From the NCBI RefSeq assembly GCF_028583425.1, contig NC_072793.1, forward strand, positions 171,283,681 through 171,347,680: 64,000 bases of DNA, written 5' to 3'. Under the pieces are notes generated by a model. The model saw only the letters and a list, made by a program, of their open reading frames with translations, did not search any database and was not told the DNA's origin. Position numbers and translations under genes: made by a program. Source of the DNA: Eublepharis macularius (lineage: Eukaryota; Chordata; Lepidosauria; Squamata; Eublepharidae). Each line of letters begins with the position of its first letter. Within the stretch, counting starts at the first letter, position 1. Positions 1-10,368 of this stretch are shown piece after piece.

Positions 1-620
1 AGCCGCCCCAGAGAAGGAACTAAGTGCCGACCATCCCAAGCACTTAGAGAATGCATCTCAAAGAAACCTCCGCATTCCAGAAGCTGATGACATCAGGACA
101 AGCCCTGTCCGCTGGAACATCCTTTCAGCCCACTTGGATTTCCCCCTCCCTCTTTTGTCCCCTCTTCCTGAGGTGTCACTTATCCCAATCTGATTACCAA
201 AGTGGCCCATCTAAGCCATTCAGTAGCCCATTAGACCCTTTGTTTTAAACTGTGAGAACCACCAAGTACAGCACCAGCCCCAGGGTACGTTTTGGGGTAT
301 TTAAGCTGGTCTCCCAGACCACTCGGTGCCTCGGCCATTCCCTATCCAGACCTCCTTGCTGTCCGCCTGTGGTCCCAGTGCTGGCATTGGGCCACCCTCG
401 CTGCCGTGTCTCTGCTTCGCTCCAGGATTGTGAGTATTTCCCTTACCATCGTTGGGAACCCGCTAATGCGAATGTCTCTGTATTTCCTACTCTGTATTTC
501 TTAGACCTTGGGTGTTCCTTGTATGATTGTGCAAGCTAGGCTTACGCCACACTCAATACACGTGTTTGGAACTTAGTCGTTGTCTGCCTCTTTTTCACTA
601 GAGTGTCTGGGATCGGGACC
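1..620 (+). mobile_element. LTR-like remnant (retroviral fossil, tentative)
   Basis: The stretch has the look of an LTR: a TATA-like GGTATTTAAGC near 297, then a pyrimidine-rich segment with CTCCCAGACCACTCGG, a style common at U3/R borders of class I retroviral LTRs. No gag, pol or env coding is visible beside it, so it would be a solo or truncated LTR cut by the window edge. Family and age are not determined. A unique intergenic promoter is the alternative. Confidence 0.35.
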
Positions 621-717
621 TCCGTATACATAGGTTATGATCCTCGCTTAATATTAAAGTTACAGACTGCTGCAGCTAATTCCCCATTATAATAAAAGAG
701 CAGTTCTGGTAACAGTA

Positions 718-815
718 GGTCAGGCACAGAGAATGTAGCTGAGTGCAGTGATTTGAACCCGAGTCTCCCTGATCCTAGTCTGATACTCTAACCACTACAC
801 AACACTGGCTCTCTG
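718..815 (-). mobile_element. tRNA-derived SINE head
   Basis: On the minus strand it reads as a tRNA-like head: a GTGTAGTGGTTAGAG A-box-like stretch followed by GGGTTCAAATC, a B-box. This is the head of the common squamate tRNA-derived SINEs (Sauria/ACA type). The body and tail are missing, so this copy is truncated. Confidence 0.6.
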
Positions 816-885
816 GTGCCAAATATGCCACTAGGGAATGCTTTAGCCTGATTTGGGGCTCCAATCAGCTTCTCTCCTGAGTTTG

Positions 886-985
886 AAAAGAGTCCAGTAG
901 CACCTTTAAGACTAACCAACTTTACTGTAGCATAAGCTTTCGAGAATCACAGTTCTCTTCGTCAGATGCATGGAGTGCGAGAAGA
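886..985 (-). repeat. Repeat with hammerhead-like core (Penelope-associated family)
   Basis: One of at least eight copies in the window (others near 7.3, 12.4, 23.7, 46.7, 50.4, 50.9 and 58.5 kb). On the minus strand it carries CTGACGA, a hairpin with GAGAA/TTCTC arms, then GAAAGCTTATGC and TTAAAGGTGCTACTGGACTC. The CUGANGA-hairpin-GAAA order resembles the core of hammerhead ribozymes, which are known in Penelope-like elements. I cannot close stem I, so the ribozyme reading is inference. Confidence 0.55.
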
Positions 986-1034
986 AACTGGTCAGAGTTT
1001 GAATTCTTCCATGGGAAGGGTTTGGCTCCACTTA

Positions 1035-2385
1035 GCTTGGCTCCCCTCCTCACCCACTAAATGAGCCCAGAGCCCCCAGTAATGAATTGAGCACAGTAAC
1101 TGATGGGTAACCAGTAGAGAGCGACTGTAGGATGGGAGTGATGTTCATGCCGCTGCTTGCTCCTGCTAACAGTTGAGCTGCAGCATTTTGCACTAATTGG
1201 AGCCTCCTCATTAACTTTGAGCAGAACCACAAGTGACAAAAGGCACAGATTGGACACTTGTCTGCTTCCCTCAAGTTTTGATGGGAAATGTAGGCATCCT
1301 GGTCTCGCAGCTTGGCTCTCTGACTGCTGTCCAATGGACTTTTCAACTGTCATTTGTCCAACATTCCGCCAAGCTGCCTACATTTCCCATCAAAACTTGA
1401 GGGAAGCAGACAAGTGTCCAATCTGTGCCTTTTGTCACTTGTGGTTCTGCTCTTAGATGGGAGACCTATGTATAATGCATTACAATAGTCAAGTTTTGAT
1501 GTTACCATAGCATGGCCAGGTTAGTCATGACAAGATAAGAAGCCATCTTCCAGGCTAGAGTGAGATTGTAGTAAACATTTCTTTGCAGCTGCCTTAACTT
1601 GTTTTTCTAGTAGTAGCGCTGGATCCAGTATAACCCCTAGGTTCTTAAGTGAGTTTGCAAGGGTCAAAGAACTCCATCGAAAGTGAGGAGTACAATGTCC
1701 TTCAAGAGCTCTGACTTCTCAACAAGCATCACTTCAGTCTTGTCTGGGTTCAATGTCAATTTATTTTTCAGCTATTTCGCTACAGCTGTCAGGCAGCAAT
1801 CTAAGATTTCTATTGCATCCTGTGGGGACCTGGATAGTGAGATATAGAGTTGAATGTCGTCTGCATATTGATGACATCCCACTCCATAGCTGTGAATGAG
1901 TTCTCCTAAAGGTTTTACACAGAGTTTGAATAACATAAGAGATAAGATTGTGCCCTGAGGAACCTCACAAGTTAGTTCCCATTCTGGAGATAGCTGATCT
2001 CCGAGGGCCACCCTCTGAGTCCGTTCCACGAGAAACTATTTAAACCAATCCAGGGCACATCCTTTGATGCCCACTTCTGTTACTAAATGCCTCAACAGGA
2101 TGGCACGGTCTACTGTGTCAAAGGCTGCAAATAGATCCAGGAGGAGCAGTAAGGAGGCATGGCCTTTGTCTATATTCAAATGGAGATCATCCAGTAATGC
2201 TACTAGTGCTGTCTCTGTCCCATGCCCTGGTCTGAATCTAGACTGGAAAGGGTCTAGAGTGCTAGAGTTTTCCAAGAAGATCTGGAGCTGGTCTGCTGCT
2301 GCTCTCTCAATCACTTTGCCCAGAAAGGGCAGATTAGAGACTGGGCGATAAATGGCCACATCAGCTTTGTCTAGAGATGTTTTTT
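1035..2385 (-). mobile_element. L2-type LINE, reverse transcriptase and 3' part
   Basis: Minus-strand reading shows reverse-transcriptase blocks in order: YRPVSNLPFLGKVIERA, then LDPFQSRFRPGHGTETALVA, LDLFAAFDTVDRAILL, then VPQGTILSLMLF and HQYADDIQLYISL (the YADD active site). It continues to an L2-like C-terminal part (LQLVQNAAAQLLAGAS). The best fit is the L2 clade of non-LTR retrotransposons. The reading is broken into several frames and truncated 5', so it is dead. A foldback transposon at 1220-1451 sits inside it and is therefore younger. Confidence 0.8.
1220..1451. mobile_element. Foldback DNA transposon (copy 1, 232 bp)
   Basis: Long terminal inverted repeats of about 75 bp (AGCAGAACCACAAGTGACAA at the left, its complement at the right) enclose a short centre. 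The flanks CTTTG (1215-1219) and CTTAG (1452-1456) look like a 5-bp target duplication with one mismatch. It is the same family and the same length as 16722-16953. It is non-autonomous; the superfamily is not certain. Confidence 0.8.
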
Positions 2386-2776
2386 TTAATTAGCAGACAG
2401 ATAACTGCCTGATTGAGCTGCCGTGGGAAGGTGCTCTGAGTTAGTGATTGATTTACAATAGATCTAAGTGGTTCACTTATGTGATCTTTTGGCTAAGATG
2501 TGTTTGGTTTGGAGATATTTATGTAATTGTACCTGATCATTTGGAAGCAATCTGTATGGCTTCCCTAAGTGTATTGGCATATTTTGTCCTCTGTTTGTAT
2601 TACACAAGGGGAAGGTGCTAAACTGTGGAACTGTACAGCTAGATATTGTTTTAATATCCTATTAAATATTTTTGTATTAGTTTTTTTTTTTGTTTCTGTA
2701 TTATCATTTGCATTCGTTTCAGTTGGATTTGCTTTTCTCAACCTTTTTGGTTACCTGATCTTATTTGGACTGGATC

Positions 2777-2797
2777 TCCCCCTCCCCCTCCCCCTCC
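2777..2797 (+). repeat. (CCCCCT)n simple repeat
   Basis: A short pyrimidine tract of about three and a half CCCCCT units. The surrounding 2390-2940 is AT-rich with no gene that I can support; it holds an AATAAA at about 2820, with no coding exon nearby to use it. Confidence 0.7.
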
Positions 2798-2944
2798 CTT
2801 CATTTGTTTCTGTTGCTCAATAAAATGCAGCTTCATGTAGGGAGTGAACCGTGACTCAAATCAACCTCCGTTTCTGTAATGATAGGTATAGATTTCTTTC
2901 CCCGTTTTCTCCAATTTTCTTCCAAGTTCTTAGTGAAACTAGTT

Positions 2945-3115
2945 ATTATAACAACAACAACAACATTTGATTTATATACCGCCCTTCAGGATGACTTAAC
3001 ACCCACTCAGAGCGGTTTACAAGTATGTTCTTATTATCCCCACAACAAAACACTCAGTGAGGTGGGTGGGGCTGAGAGAGCTCCTAGAAGCTGTGACTGA
3101 CCCAAAATCACCCTG
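2945..3115 (-). mobile_element. tRNA-derived SINE body and tail
   Basis: On the minus strand it reads CAGAGAGCTCTC-like body, CCGCTCTGAGTG, AAGGGCGGTATATAAAT and a (GTT)n tail. This matches the 3' half of the full SINE at 10108-10368. The tRNA head is missing. Confidence 0.7.
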
Positions 3116-3229
3116 TTCAAAGAGGGGGTTAAGGGGGTGTCCTAGACCTGATCTCTCCTCTGCAGTCTCCCCTGGAAGGAGAGCAGGCTGCCCCTGACTC
3201 CATGTCATAGCTTCTGAGGCATAGTGGCA

Positions 3230-3455
3230 GGGTTGCCAATCTCCAGGTGGACCTGGGCGATCAACCAGAATTAGAGCTGATTTCCAGACTACAGGGATCA
3301 CTTCCCGTGGAGAAAATGGATCCTTTGGAGGCAAGACGCTGTGGCATTCCACCCCAGCTGAGGTCTGCATCTCTTCAAACTCTGCCCTCCGTAGACTCCA
3401 TTCCCCAAACTCCAGGAACTTCCCAACTTTCAGCTGACCTATCCCGCTTCAGATG
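3230..3455 (+). mobile_element. hAT-type MITE, GGGTTGCCA family
   Basis: It starts GGGTTGCCAATCTCCAGG and runs through the conserved GGAGAAAATGG segment to CTCCAGGAACTTCCCAAC. It is a member of the family for which 49079-49297 gives clean 11-bp termini and an 8-bp target duplication. This copy has lost the far terminus. Other members lie near 8.6, 36.6, 43.1, 48.8 and 49.2 kb. Confidence 0.65.
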
Positions 3456-3459
3456 AAAT

Positions 3460-3720
3460 ATGCATGGGAACACCCGTAAGAGAAAGAAAATAATTCAGTG
3501 CCAGATGTGCCAAATTAAATGCCAAATGTGGGGAAAGCTTTGGGGGGTGGGTGGGGAGATTCTCTATCTAAATGCCTGAAGTGTAGGAAAGGATTGTCAG
3601 AGTAGGCGCCTTATTTCCTATCAAAGAATTCACATGGGGGGAGAATAAACATATCAACGCCTGGAGTGTGGGAAAGATGCAGCATCAAAGCGAACTGGAT
3701 TGCTAAAAAAATGTCTAGTT
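3460..3720 (+). pseudogene. Decayed C2H2 zinc-finger remnant
   Basis: Pieces of finger sequence are readable in shifting frames: AAATGCCTGAAGTGTAGGAAA (a KCLKCRK-like knuckle), CATCAAAG-type linker sequence reading YQRIHMGG-like, and a second TGGAGTGTGGGAAAGA knuckle. There are stops and frame changes within two fingers. It lies just upstream of the gene A promoter and is probably the end of a former upstream paralogue. Confidence 0.65.
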
Positions 3721-3789
3721 TGGCAGCTATCTGCTTCAGGCTCCTTTGATGGGAGAGAGCCTTTCCAATGGTTAAAGTGACAGAGAGGA

Positions 3790-3921
3790 AGTCCTAGAGA
3801 GGCACAGGTGGGGGGTAGAGAAGGAAAGCCGTGGGGGGGGGCATTTCCTGCTCCCCTCTCCGCTTTCAGAGGTTCCTCTGCATTTCGTGGGCTTCTGCTT
3901 GAATGGCTGGGAGGGGATCTG
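3790..3921 (+). promoter_or_regulatory. Gene A promoter / noncoding exon 1
   Basis: A GC-rich stretch ends at TCTG|GTGAGCTCAAAGGGGC, with the donor GT at 3922-3923. The same donor context occurs at 24331 (gene B) and, on the minus strand, at 61745 (gene C), each about 1.2-1.5 kb before a start-codon exon. Conservation across three loci supports it as the noncoding first exon of the KRAB-zinc-finger family here. The transcription start is not visible. Confidence 0.5.
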
Positions 3922-5335
3922 GTGAGCTCAAAGGGGCTTTGGAACGGGAGAAGGGGGGGCTATAGAGGAGGGGCTGCAATACAAGACCCAAAGCAGTCAG
4001 AAAAGAGGGGACGCAGGGAATGAGAGACAGCACCCCCCCCCCGGCCAAGCTGCTTTCCTGCCCTCCTACACCAGCTTTGTGCAAAACTAAAGACATGTCC
4101 AAAGACTGGCCAGGAAATAAAAGACTTGCAGGAGGCACCAATAGGAAAGAGACTCACTTAATCTTAATTGGGGTTTGGACTGGGGACGGGATGGAGTGGG
4201 TGAAGGTTGGGGAAGAGCAGGCAGGGCAGGAAATGGGGGGGTGAGGAGGGCCCCCACTCTTTCCTCCCCTTCTGCCTTTTTTCAGCCTGGCCCCAGCAGG
4301 GCTTTCCTTTCTCCCCCCCCCCCCCTCCCCCAGGCGTCTTCCACCTCAGGCTCCCAAAGGACCCCAAATCCTCGATGGGGCGTGTGCTAGAAGAGCCTCC
4401 TTTCCCATTGCTGTTTTGAAATCCTGCCCTGTCGCCTCTAAATTTTGGGCTGCCCTTTTACTTCACTGGGTGTGTGGGAAAGGTGGGGGTCCCTCCAGGC
4501 TCCTAGAGATTCTTAACCACAGACCCACGATTTCTTCAGGGTCAGCCGGGTAGGACAGAAAACAAGACACCCTCCCTGACCGACATCTTCCTTGCCCAAC
4601 ACATGTATAAATTTCAGTCTCAGGCCTAAGAAGAGACGTGGAAGAGACTTGAGGTGATGAAGTGGGAGTGGGGGTGTCACTTTATTTGCCCTGTTTTTAA
4701 GCCCCTTTTTTCCTGAAGGTGGCCTGAAAATGACGTCCCTTCAGACTGCAGAGGGGAGGAGCACATTATGGTATGTTTTCCTGTGCTGAAAACTCCCTGC
4801 CACAGGAAAGCAGCACAGCAAGCAGAACCAGACAGTGCTGGCAGTGCTAACGTTCTACTTGCGGGGAATTGTTTTGTTATGCAAAGAAACATTTGTACCT
4901 GGAACGGTCAGGATTGGAATTTCCCACCTGCTGCCTCAAGTCTGTTAGTCTACTCCATTATGTCAGGGATCTGCCTCCTTATTTCCAGCACATTTTTCTC
5001 ATTATGTGGAGCTGTCCAGAAGGACTTGGCTTCCCTAGAGGGAAGGAGGAAGTGGTGCAGCTTCAGGCAGGGTCAGGGAATGGCTTCCAGGAATGGATTT
5101 GCAGGGATTAGAAAGAATACTGAAGGGGACAGATGGATAAAACAGATGCGACCTCCATGCATATGGACTGGCTGCCTGAAGGGAGAGAGGTGTGGGGCCA
5201 AACACTCCTGAGTCTTCATCGATCAAACCCCAGAATCTTGTCTTGGTCTGTAGACAGCAAATCCAGAGAGAGGTCCACTCCAGGGGCTGGCACAGAAAAG
5301 GGATTTCCCACCCTCTTTCTTTCTATCCCTCCCAG
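3922..5335 (+). other. Gene A intron 1 (family-conserved noncoding)
   Basis: No separate gene is seen. The sequence aligns by eye to the matching introns at 18.6-20.8, 24.3-25.6 and (reversed) 60.6-61.7 kb, for example around CTGCCACAGGAAAGCAGCA at 4798 and the stretch before each start exon. The conservation is best explained by segmental duplication. A C-run lies at 4314-4324. Confidence 0.5.
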
Positions 5336-5381
5336 ACAGCAGCAGAGAGACGCCCCTGATGCCACCTTGCAGCCAGCTGAG
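5336..5381 (+). pseudogene. Gene A start-codon exon, apparently damaged
   Basis: The equivalent exon in gene B and in the copy at 20784-20869 ends GCCGCCATGCAGCCAGCTCAG|GTATG, with start codon, MQPAQ and donor. Here the end reads TTGCAGCCAGCTGAGATGCGG: the ATG is TTG and the donor GT is lost. About 30 bases before it are also missing. The acceptor TCCCAG is intact. Either gene A is dead at its 5' end or it uses another start. An ATG at 5359 reads a short frame with no donor. Confidence 0.6.
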
Positions 5382-5818
5382 ATGCGGGGGGGGGGGGGGT
5401 TCCACTGAAGAGTGGAGGCCAGGAATGTTGTTTTCTCTGCTGCAAGCCTCAGAGGATTGGGCTCCTAGCCCGTGGTTCTGGTGCTGGAAGATTTGAGCCT
5501 GCCCACTGGTTCCCCCTCGTCTGGGATGGCTTGCGCAAAGAAGCCCCATCAGGAATTATGAAACAGTACTAGACCATGCATTTCTCACAGGGGCTTCTCT
5601 TGCCTCTTTCCCACAAGGCTTCTGGTCCCCTCAATGAGGACACGTCTCTGGCACCAAGACGCCCCCCTAGGAGGTCTGGGAAGGGGGGCTCCAAATGTCC
5701 CCCTGGGGCCATTTCCCCTTCCTCTTTGTGCTGGTCTTTCCGTTTTAATGTAATGTCTCCGTTCTGGGCTCCCTCCAATGGATCCGGGGTGTACGGAAGT
5801 GTCTCCTTCCTCTTCCAG

Positions 5819-5945
5819 GGCTGGGTGTCCTTTGAAGAGGCGGCTGTGCATTTCACCCAGGGGGAGCAGACCCTGCTGCGCCCAGCGCAAGGAACTCTTT
5901 CCGAGGAAGTCATGCAGGAGAATTGTGAGACTACAGCGTCTCTGG
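5819..5945 (+). CDS. Gene A KRAB-A exon (eroded box)
   Basis: This is an exact 127-bp exon between CTTCCAG and GTGAGG, the standard size and phase (0 in, 1 out) of a KRAB-A exon. It reads GWVSFEEAAVHFTQGEQTLL, then RPAQGTLSEEVMQENCETTA and SL. The KRAB A-box recruits the corepressor TRIM28/KAP1. Residues important in that family are altered here: the conserved EW is EQ, LYR.VM is LSEEVM, and MLEN is MQEN. The reading frame stays open, so the exon may still be spliced, but I infer weak or absent KAP1 binding. It lies 438 bp after the damaged start exon. Confidence 0.75.
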
Positions 5946-6676
5946 GTGAGGATCCCTTTCTCCTGGGCTGTCTCCTTCTGGCTATGAGGAGTGACTAAAG
6001 AAGTCCTTAATGAGGAAGGACATGAGAGCTATTACACAATTTAGTTGTGCTGCTACATTCTCTGAATGTATCTTTCTGTTCATTTGATCTGATTTTGGAT
6101 GTTATGCCTGTATCAGTTTTTATGCACTTTCTACTGTTACATCTTTTCTTTTTAAATAAAATCTTTTTTAAAAAAAAAATTAAAAATGAGGAAGGACGTG
6201 GTCAGGCTGCCTGCCTTGGGCCCGCTGCCTGATCTCTGCCACCCTCCATGATCCTTCCTCGGATGTGGGTGGGATTCTGGACTCTCCTTGCAGAGAGGGG
6301 AGTTCTTGCCCGGCTGTCCTGTGTTTGGGCCACATGAGAGGGCATCAGAAAAGATGCCACTGGATGCTTGGGCTGGAGAAGGTGAGCTGGTCTGAGTAGG
6401 GGCTTTCCTCCAGTCTGGGCCTTGCGTTATCCGTGGCTGTGGAAGGAATTTTGCTGGCTTCTCTGCCACTTTGCTTAGTTCTCAGGGGGCATTTCCATCT
6501 CATTTTAGCAGGGCATAGGCAGAGAACTGCCAGTGCCAGAGGGATAATTTTTGGCCCCCCTACTTTACTCCACCCCACCCCTATTACTTGCCTGTTGTAT
6601 ATTTCTGGAGGGACAGTCAAACTGGTTGGAATTGTTGGATTTATGTGCACAAAGAGGATTTTTTACTGATTCAAAG

Positions 6677-6769
6677 AACCAGAGATTACTAAATCTGGCC
6701 TCCTATCCTGGCTTCAAGAGGAGGAAGAGCTGTTTCTCCTGATCTCTGATGAAGAGGTGGGATTGGCAG
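6677..6769 (+). CDS. Gene A KRAB-B-type exon
   Basis: A 93-bp exon between TTCAAAG and GTAACT, phase 1 on both sides. It reads EPEITKSGLLSWLQEEEELF, then LLISDEEVGLAG once the upstream G is added. The SWL.EEEE core matches the B-box-like exon of gene B (30172-30264). Its phase joins correctly to the KRAB-A exon before it and to the finger exon at 12916. No stop is present. Confidence 0.75.
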
Positions 6770-7290
6770 GTAACTGCTATAATCTGTTATGGGATTGTGC
6801 ATTGCCTGCGCTTCCTTCCAAGGGCTGGTGGGTTTCTGGTGCCTTGTCTATCTTCCCAGTTTGACCTTCTCCAGAAAAGAGCTTGGATGAGGTGTGAAGG
6901 CTGTAGATCCTGAAGATAGGGAAACAGGCAACTTGTTTATACCACTTTTCCCAAAAAGAGCCAACTGTGAAGGAACAGTTTTGCAAGCCCTGTTCCTGCT
7001 GGCCTAAAAAACACCGCTGCCATGCCAGGTGTCCGCTCAGCAAGACATCCCTTTCCCATAGTCCTGTGGGATACCACAGATAGGGTGTAATCCCAATTAC
7101 TGGAAAATCAATCTGATCTTTAGGGTGGAGGGCACTTCTCCACAAAGTATTGCCTGCTCCAAGTGGCAGTGGGTCTCTAGCAAGATCGTTTCCCATGAGA
7201 TCCCTTGAAGTGGCATTTACAGGCATTGAACCTGGGATCCTGTGCATGCAAAGCATGTGCTTTACCACAGACAGGTCACCCAAAGCCATA
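6770..7290 (+). other. Gene A last intron, first part
   Basis: No gene or clear repeat is recognised. The start (about 6780-6880) aligns by eye with the gene B intron after its KRAB-B exon (30265-30370), so it is family intron sequence. Confidence 0.4.
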
Positions 7291-7440
7291 GATCCAGAGG
7301 AGTTAGCCGTGTTAGTCTGTAGTAGCAAAATAGTAAAGAGTTCAGTAGCACTTCCAAGACTAACCAACTTGTGTTAGCTTATGCTACTGTAAAGTTGATT
7401 AGTTTTAAAGGTGCTACTGGACTCTTTACTATTTTGGCAC
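7290..7440. repeat. Penelope-associated repeat, head-to-head copy
   Basis: It opens with GGAGTTAGCCGTGTTAGTCTG and reads into CAGTAGCACTTCCAAGACTA on one strand, then turns around and reads TTAAAGGTGCTACTGGACTC on the other. Both arms belong to the family at 886-985. A short copy with an inverted 5' part is typical of target-primed reverse transcription with strand switching. Confidence 0.55.
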
Positions 7441-7704
7441 CTGAAGCAACTCCAGGTAGCCCACATGCAAACATATTTTAACCTTCTTCCTGGACGTAGC
7501 TGTTATGATTCTGATAATTCTAATTCTGAAGGGCCTGGCACACAGAAATTCCCCCAAAGTACAGCAGACAAATGTAAAAGTCAGCATCTTGCAGAGGAAA
7601 TCCCAGCTTTCCCGGCATATTTCATGCTTTAGCCTGGATTCATCTCTTCCAGCTAACAGCCAGTTGCATGAAGTCTGGAGTATCCACTCTGGGAACTGAC
7701 TTAG

Positions 7705-8110
7705 AGCCAAAACACACGAGAAGAAATACCTAGGTTCAGCACGTGTTCTCTTACCTCAAGGTTTGCCGGGATCTGTAGGCGTCCTGGAAGCTTAAAGTTT
7801 AGCATTTACAGAGCAGCAGGAAAGGAAATACAGGCGCCTGCATTTCCCTTCCCCTTCCTGCTGCTCTGTAAATGCTAAACTTGTTCTCTTACCTCAAGGT
7901 TTGTTGGGAAGTGTAGGTGTCTTGGCAGCTTAAAGTTTAGCATTTACAGAGCAGCAGGAAGGGGAAGGGAAATTCAGGCGCCTGTATTTCCCTTCCTGCT
8001 GCTCTGTAAATGCTAAACTTTAAGCTTCCAGGATGTCTACAGATCCTGGCAAACCTTGAGGTAAGAGAACACGTGCTGAACCTGGGTATTTCTTCTCGTG
8101 TGTTTTGGCT
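7705..8110. mobile_element. Foldback DNA transposon (copy 2, 406 bp, internally duplicated)
   Basis: Terminal inverted repeats of about 90 bp begin AGCCAAAACACACGAGAAG. Perfect 5-bp flanks CTTAG lie at 7700-7704 and 8111-8115. The centre is a near-palindrome of AGCATTTACAGAGCAGCAGG arms that is present twice in tandem, so an internal segment of roughly 130 bp (about 7750-7881) was duplicated after or during transposition. No coding is present. Confidence 0.8.
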
Positions 8111-8559
8111 CTTAGTTCCCCAAGCAATGTGCCAAAGTGGTGTATGGGGAGGGGCAGGACTGCAAAGCTGATACTTCACTGGGGGAGGAGGAGAGAGCCT
8201 TCACTTCTTATGTCCATTCTTTTAGAATGGACATTTTACGCCCGCCCCCAAATTCCATTCCTTCTTCCTATGTTTATTTGCTTTAAAAAGGTGATGGAGA
8301 TGAGCTTGGGGTATGTGTGTTAATCCTGCTCCTTTTTTTGTACCGGTACAGAGGAAAAGCTATGGCTTATATTCCCCAATAGGGGGCTGCCCCTTTGAGG
8401 ATGGAAGAACGGTATTTATTTTAATACCGTGGTAGCCTATATTGTATAAGCATGGCCAAGCAGTGTCTGAAAAGATCTTTCCCTGTCCTTGTCTTTTTTT
8501 CTCAATTATTGAACTTTATATAAAAACAAGTGGGGACCTGCAATAAAATGGTGCAGAAT

Positions 8560-8672
8560 CTGTTGGCTGCCCCTTCCCCTTTGGAGGGTGGATTCTATGG
8601 CAATAGTCCGTGCTGAGGCCCCTCCCCAGGCCCCACCCCCTCAATCTCCAGGAATTTCCCAGTTTGAAGTTC
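8560..8672 (+). mobile_element. GGGTTGCCA-family MITE, partial
   Basis: It matches the middle and end of the family: TTTGGAGGGTGGATTCTATG, CCCCTCCCCAGG and ATCTCCAGGAATTTCCCAG. Both termini are missing. Confidence 0.55.
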
Positions 8673-9002
8673 ATTTTTTAAAAGGTTTTTGTTTCTATTA
8701 TTTACAGTCTGGCTTTTTCCAGTGACACTTATGCATAGTGTGGGGATATGTAGTTGGTTTTTGTTAAGGAAACATTTCTTAAAGGTACTCTGCGTTCAGA
8801 TTATATTTCCCAACAGCCATTACCCACAAGTAATCAAGACACCAAAATTGTGATCCATACATAATAATGAGCTTTATTTACAATAAAACCCAGATGTTAT
8901 GCCAGGTTCTGACACATGCATAAAGATCAGATACAGCAGAGAATCTTATATACCTTTCAAGGTGAATTGTTTACAGAATAAAAGATCAAAGGTTCACACA
9001 AG

Positions 9003-9225
9003 GGCCGTTTCCACACATCTTCGCCCCCTCCCGAAATTTGGCGCAAAACTTACGGAACGGCGCGCCTTCATGGCGCGATTTCCCGGCATGACTTTGCTTT
9101 GTGGAGCAATGACGTCAGAAAACGTGCCATGAAGCGAAGTCATGCTGGAAAATTGCGCTATGAAGGCAAGTCGTTCTGTAAGTTTTGCGCCAAATTTTGG
9201 GAGGGGAGTGCGTGTGGAAACAGCC
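9003..9225. mobile_element. Foldback MITE with GGCCGTTTCCACAC termini
   Basis: Arms of about 53 bp begin GGCCGTTTCCACAC at 9003 and end GTGTGGAAACAGCC at 9225. The interior is also largely self-complementary (the TTTGGCGCAAAACTTAC arms and the GAAGTCATGC/GCATGACTT pair), so nearly the whole element can fold back. The arms are rich in CpG relative to the flanks. I could not find a convincing target duplication, so the superfamily is open. Confidence 0.7.
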
Positions 9226-9229
9226 AGGG

Positions 9230-10105
9230 TTTGTACAAATAATTCTTTGGAAATGCTGTCTTCAGGAATTATGGCTCCTGATGGGTCTGGATGATAAGAC
9301 AGCAAACACTTCCTGATACAAACATGTCAAGAAGTTTTCTGCCTTGCTTCGTACAGTGACTGCTTTCCAAGGCTATATTTTGATCGGGGAAGAGGAAAAC
9401 AAGAGATGTTGACATTTTTGTGGCTACTGTGAGGTCACCCTGACTTTCTAATCACGAGACTGCTTAGCTAAGGAAGAATGTTCCGCCGGTCTGCTTCAAT
9501 AGCACTCATAATGGATGAAAGGTTAAAAATTCCCTAACAGTTTTCGTTAATACTGTAAGTATTAACGGGGGCGAGTCCTTTTTCCTGAGTTGCTTTTGAC
9601 ATTGTTATGTTTTAGAGCCACTGTTTTACAGTGGCATATTGGTTGTGGGGGCACCAGCCACGGAAGCCTCTGTGCATTGGGGAGGGGGTGCTTCCATGCC
9701 CTGGTTTCCCCTCCCTACCACCCCTCCAGGCCCATCCCAATCTTGTGGCCAAAGTGCCTGCAAACCCAGCCACTTTGTCCCATTGCAGTGGCTGTATCAC
9801 CAGGGCCCAGGCTGGCCTCTTGCCCCCCAGACTTTTTCTTGGGAAGGATGGAGGAAGAAAGGCAGCAGAGACTCACCTACCTGAAGCCTCAGCGTCGAGG
9901 AGCCTTTGCAAATGACATGCCTTGTCAGCTTCTTGAATTTTGGTGAGCAAATCAGCCCAGCAGGTTTTTTAGTCTGTAAGAGATCTAAGCAAATGCAGTG
10001 ATGTGTGCTGCTTGGGGTGGGGGTTTGGACCCCCACACCTTTTCCAAAGCTTTAATGTTTTCCTGCAGAACTGGAAATGCCCCAGGCCTGAGGAAAATGC
10101 TAACT
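9230..10105. other. Unassigned intron sequence of gene A
   Basis: No gene, RNA or confidently named repeat is seen in this stretch. Short open frames here have no recognisable motif. Confidence 0.4.
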
Positions 10106-10107
10106 CA

Positions 10108-10368
10108 TGTAAGCCAGTTTGTTGTAGTGGTTAAGAGCATGGGACTCTAATCTGGAGAGCCAGGTTTGATTCCCCACTCCTCCACTTGAAGCCAGCTGGG
10201 TGACCTTGGGCGAGTCACAGTTCTCTGGAGCTCTCTCAGCCCCACCCACCTCACAGGGTGTTTTCTTGTGGGGATAACAGTAGCATACTTTGTAAACTGC
10301 TCTGAGTGGGCATTAAGTTGCCCTGAAGGGCGGTATATAAATCGGATGTTGTTGTTGTTGTTATTAGT
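10108..10368 (+). mobile_element. Full-length tRNA-derived SINE
   Basis: The head reads GTAGTGGTTAAGAG (A box) and GGTTTGATTCC (B box). The body contains TGACCTTGGGCGAGTCACAG and CCCCACCCACCTCACAGGG. The tail reads GGCGGTATATAAATC followed by (GTT)n. This is the squamate Sauria-like layout: RNA polymerase III head, conserved body and a 3' end shared with a partner LINE. It is the best-preserved copy in the window. Confidence 0.8.

Noticed and set aside
10108-10180. tRNA gene
   Set aside because: The tRNA-like head with A and B boxes is followed by a SINE body and tail, and the cloverleaf is not maintained.
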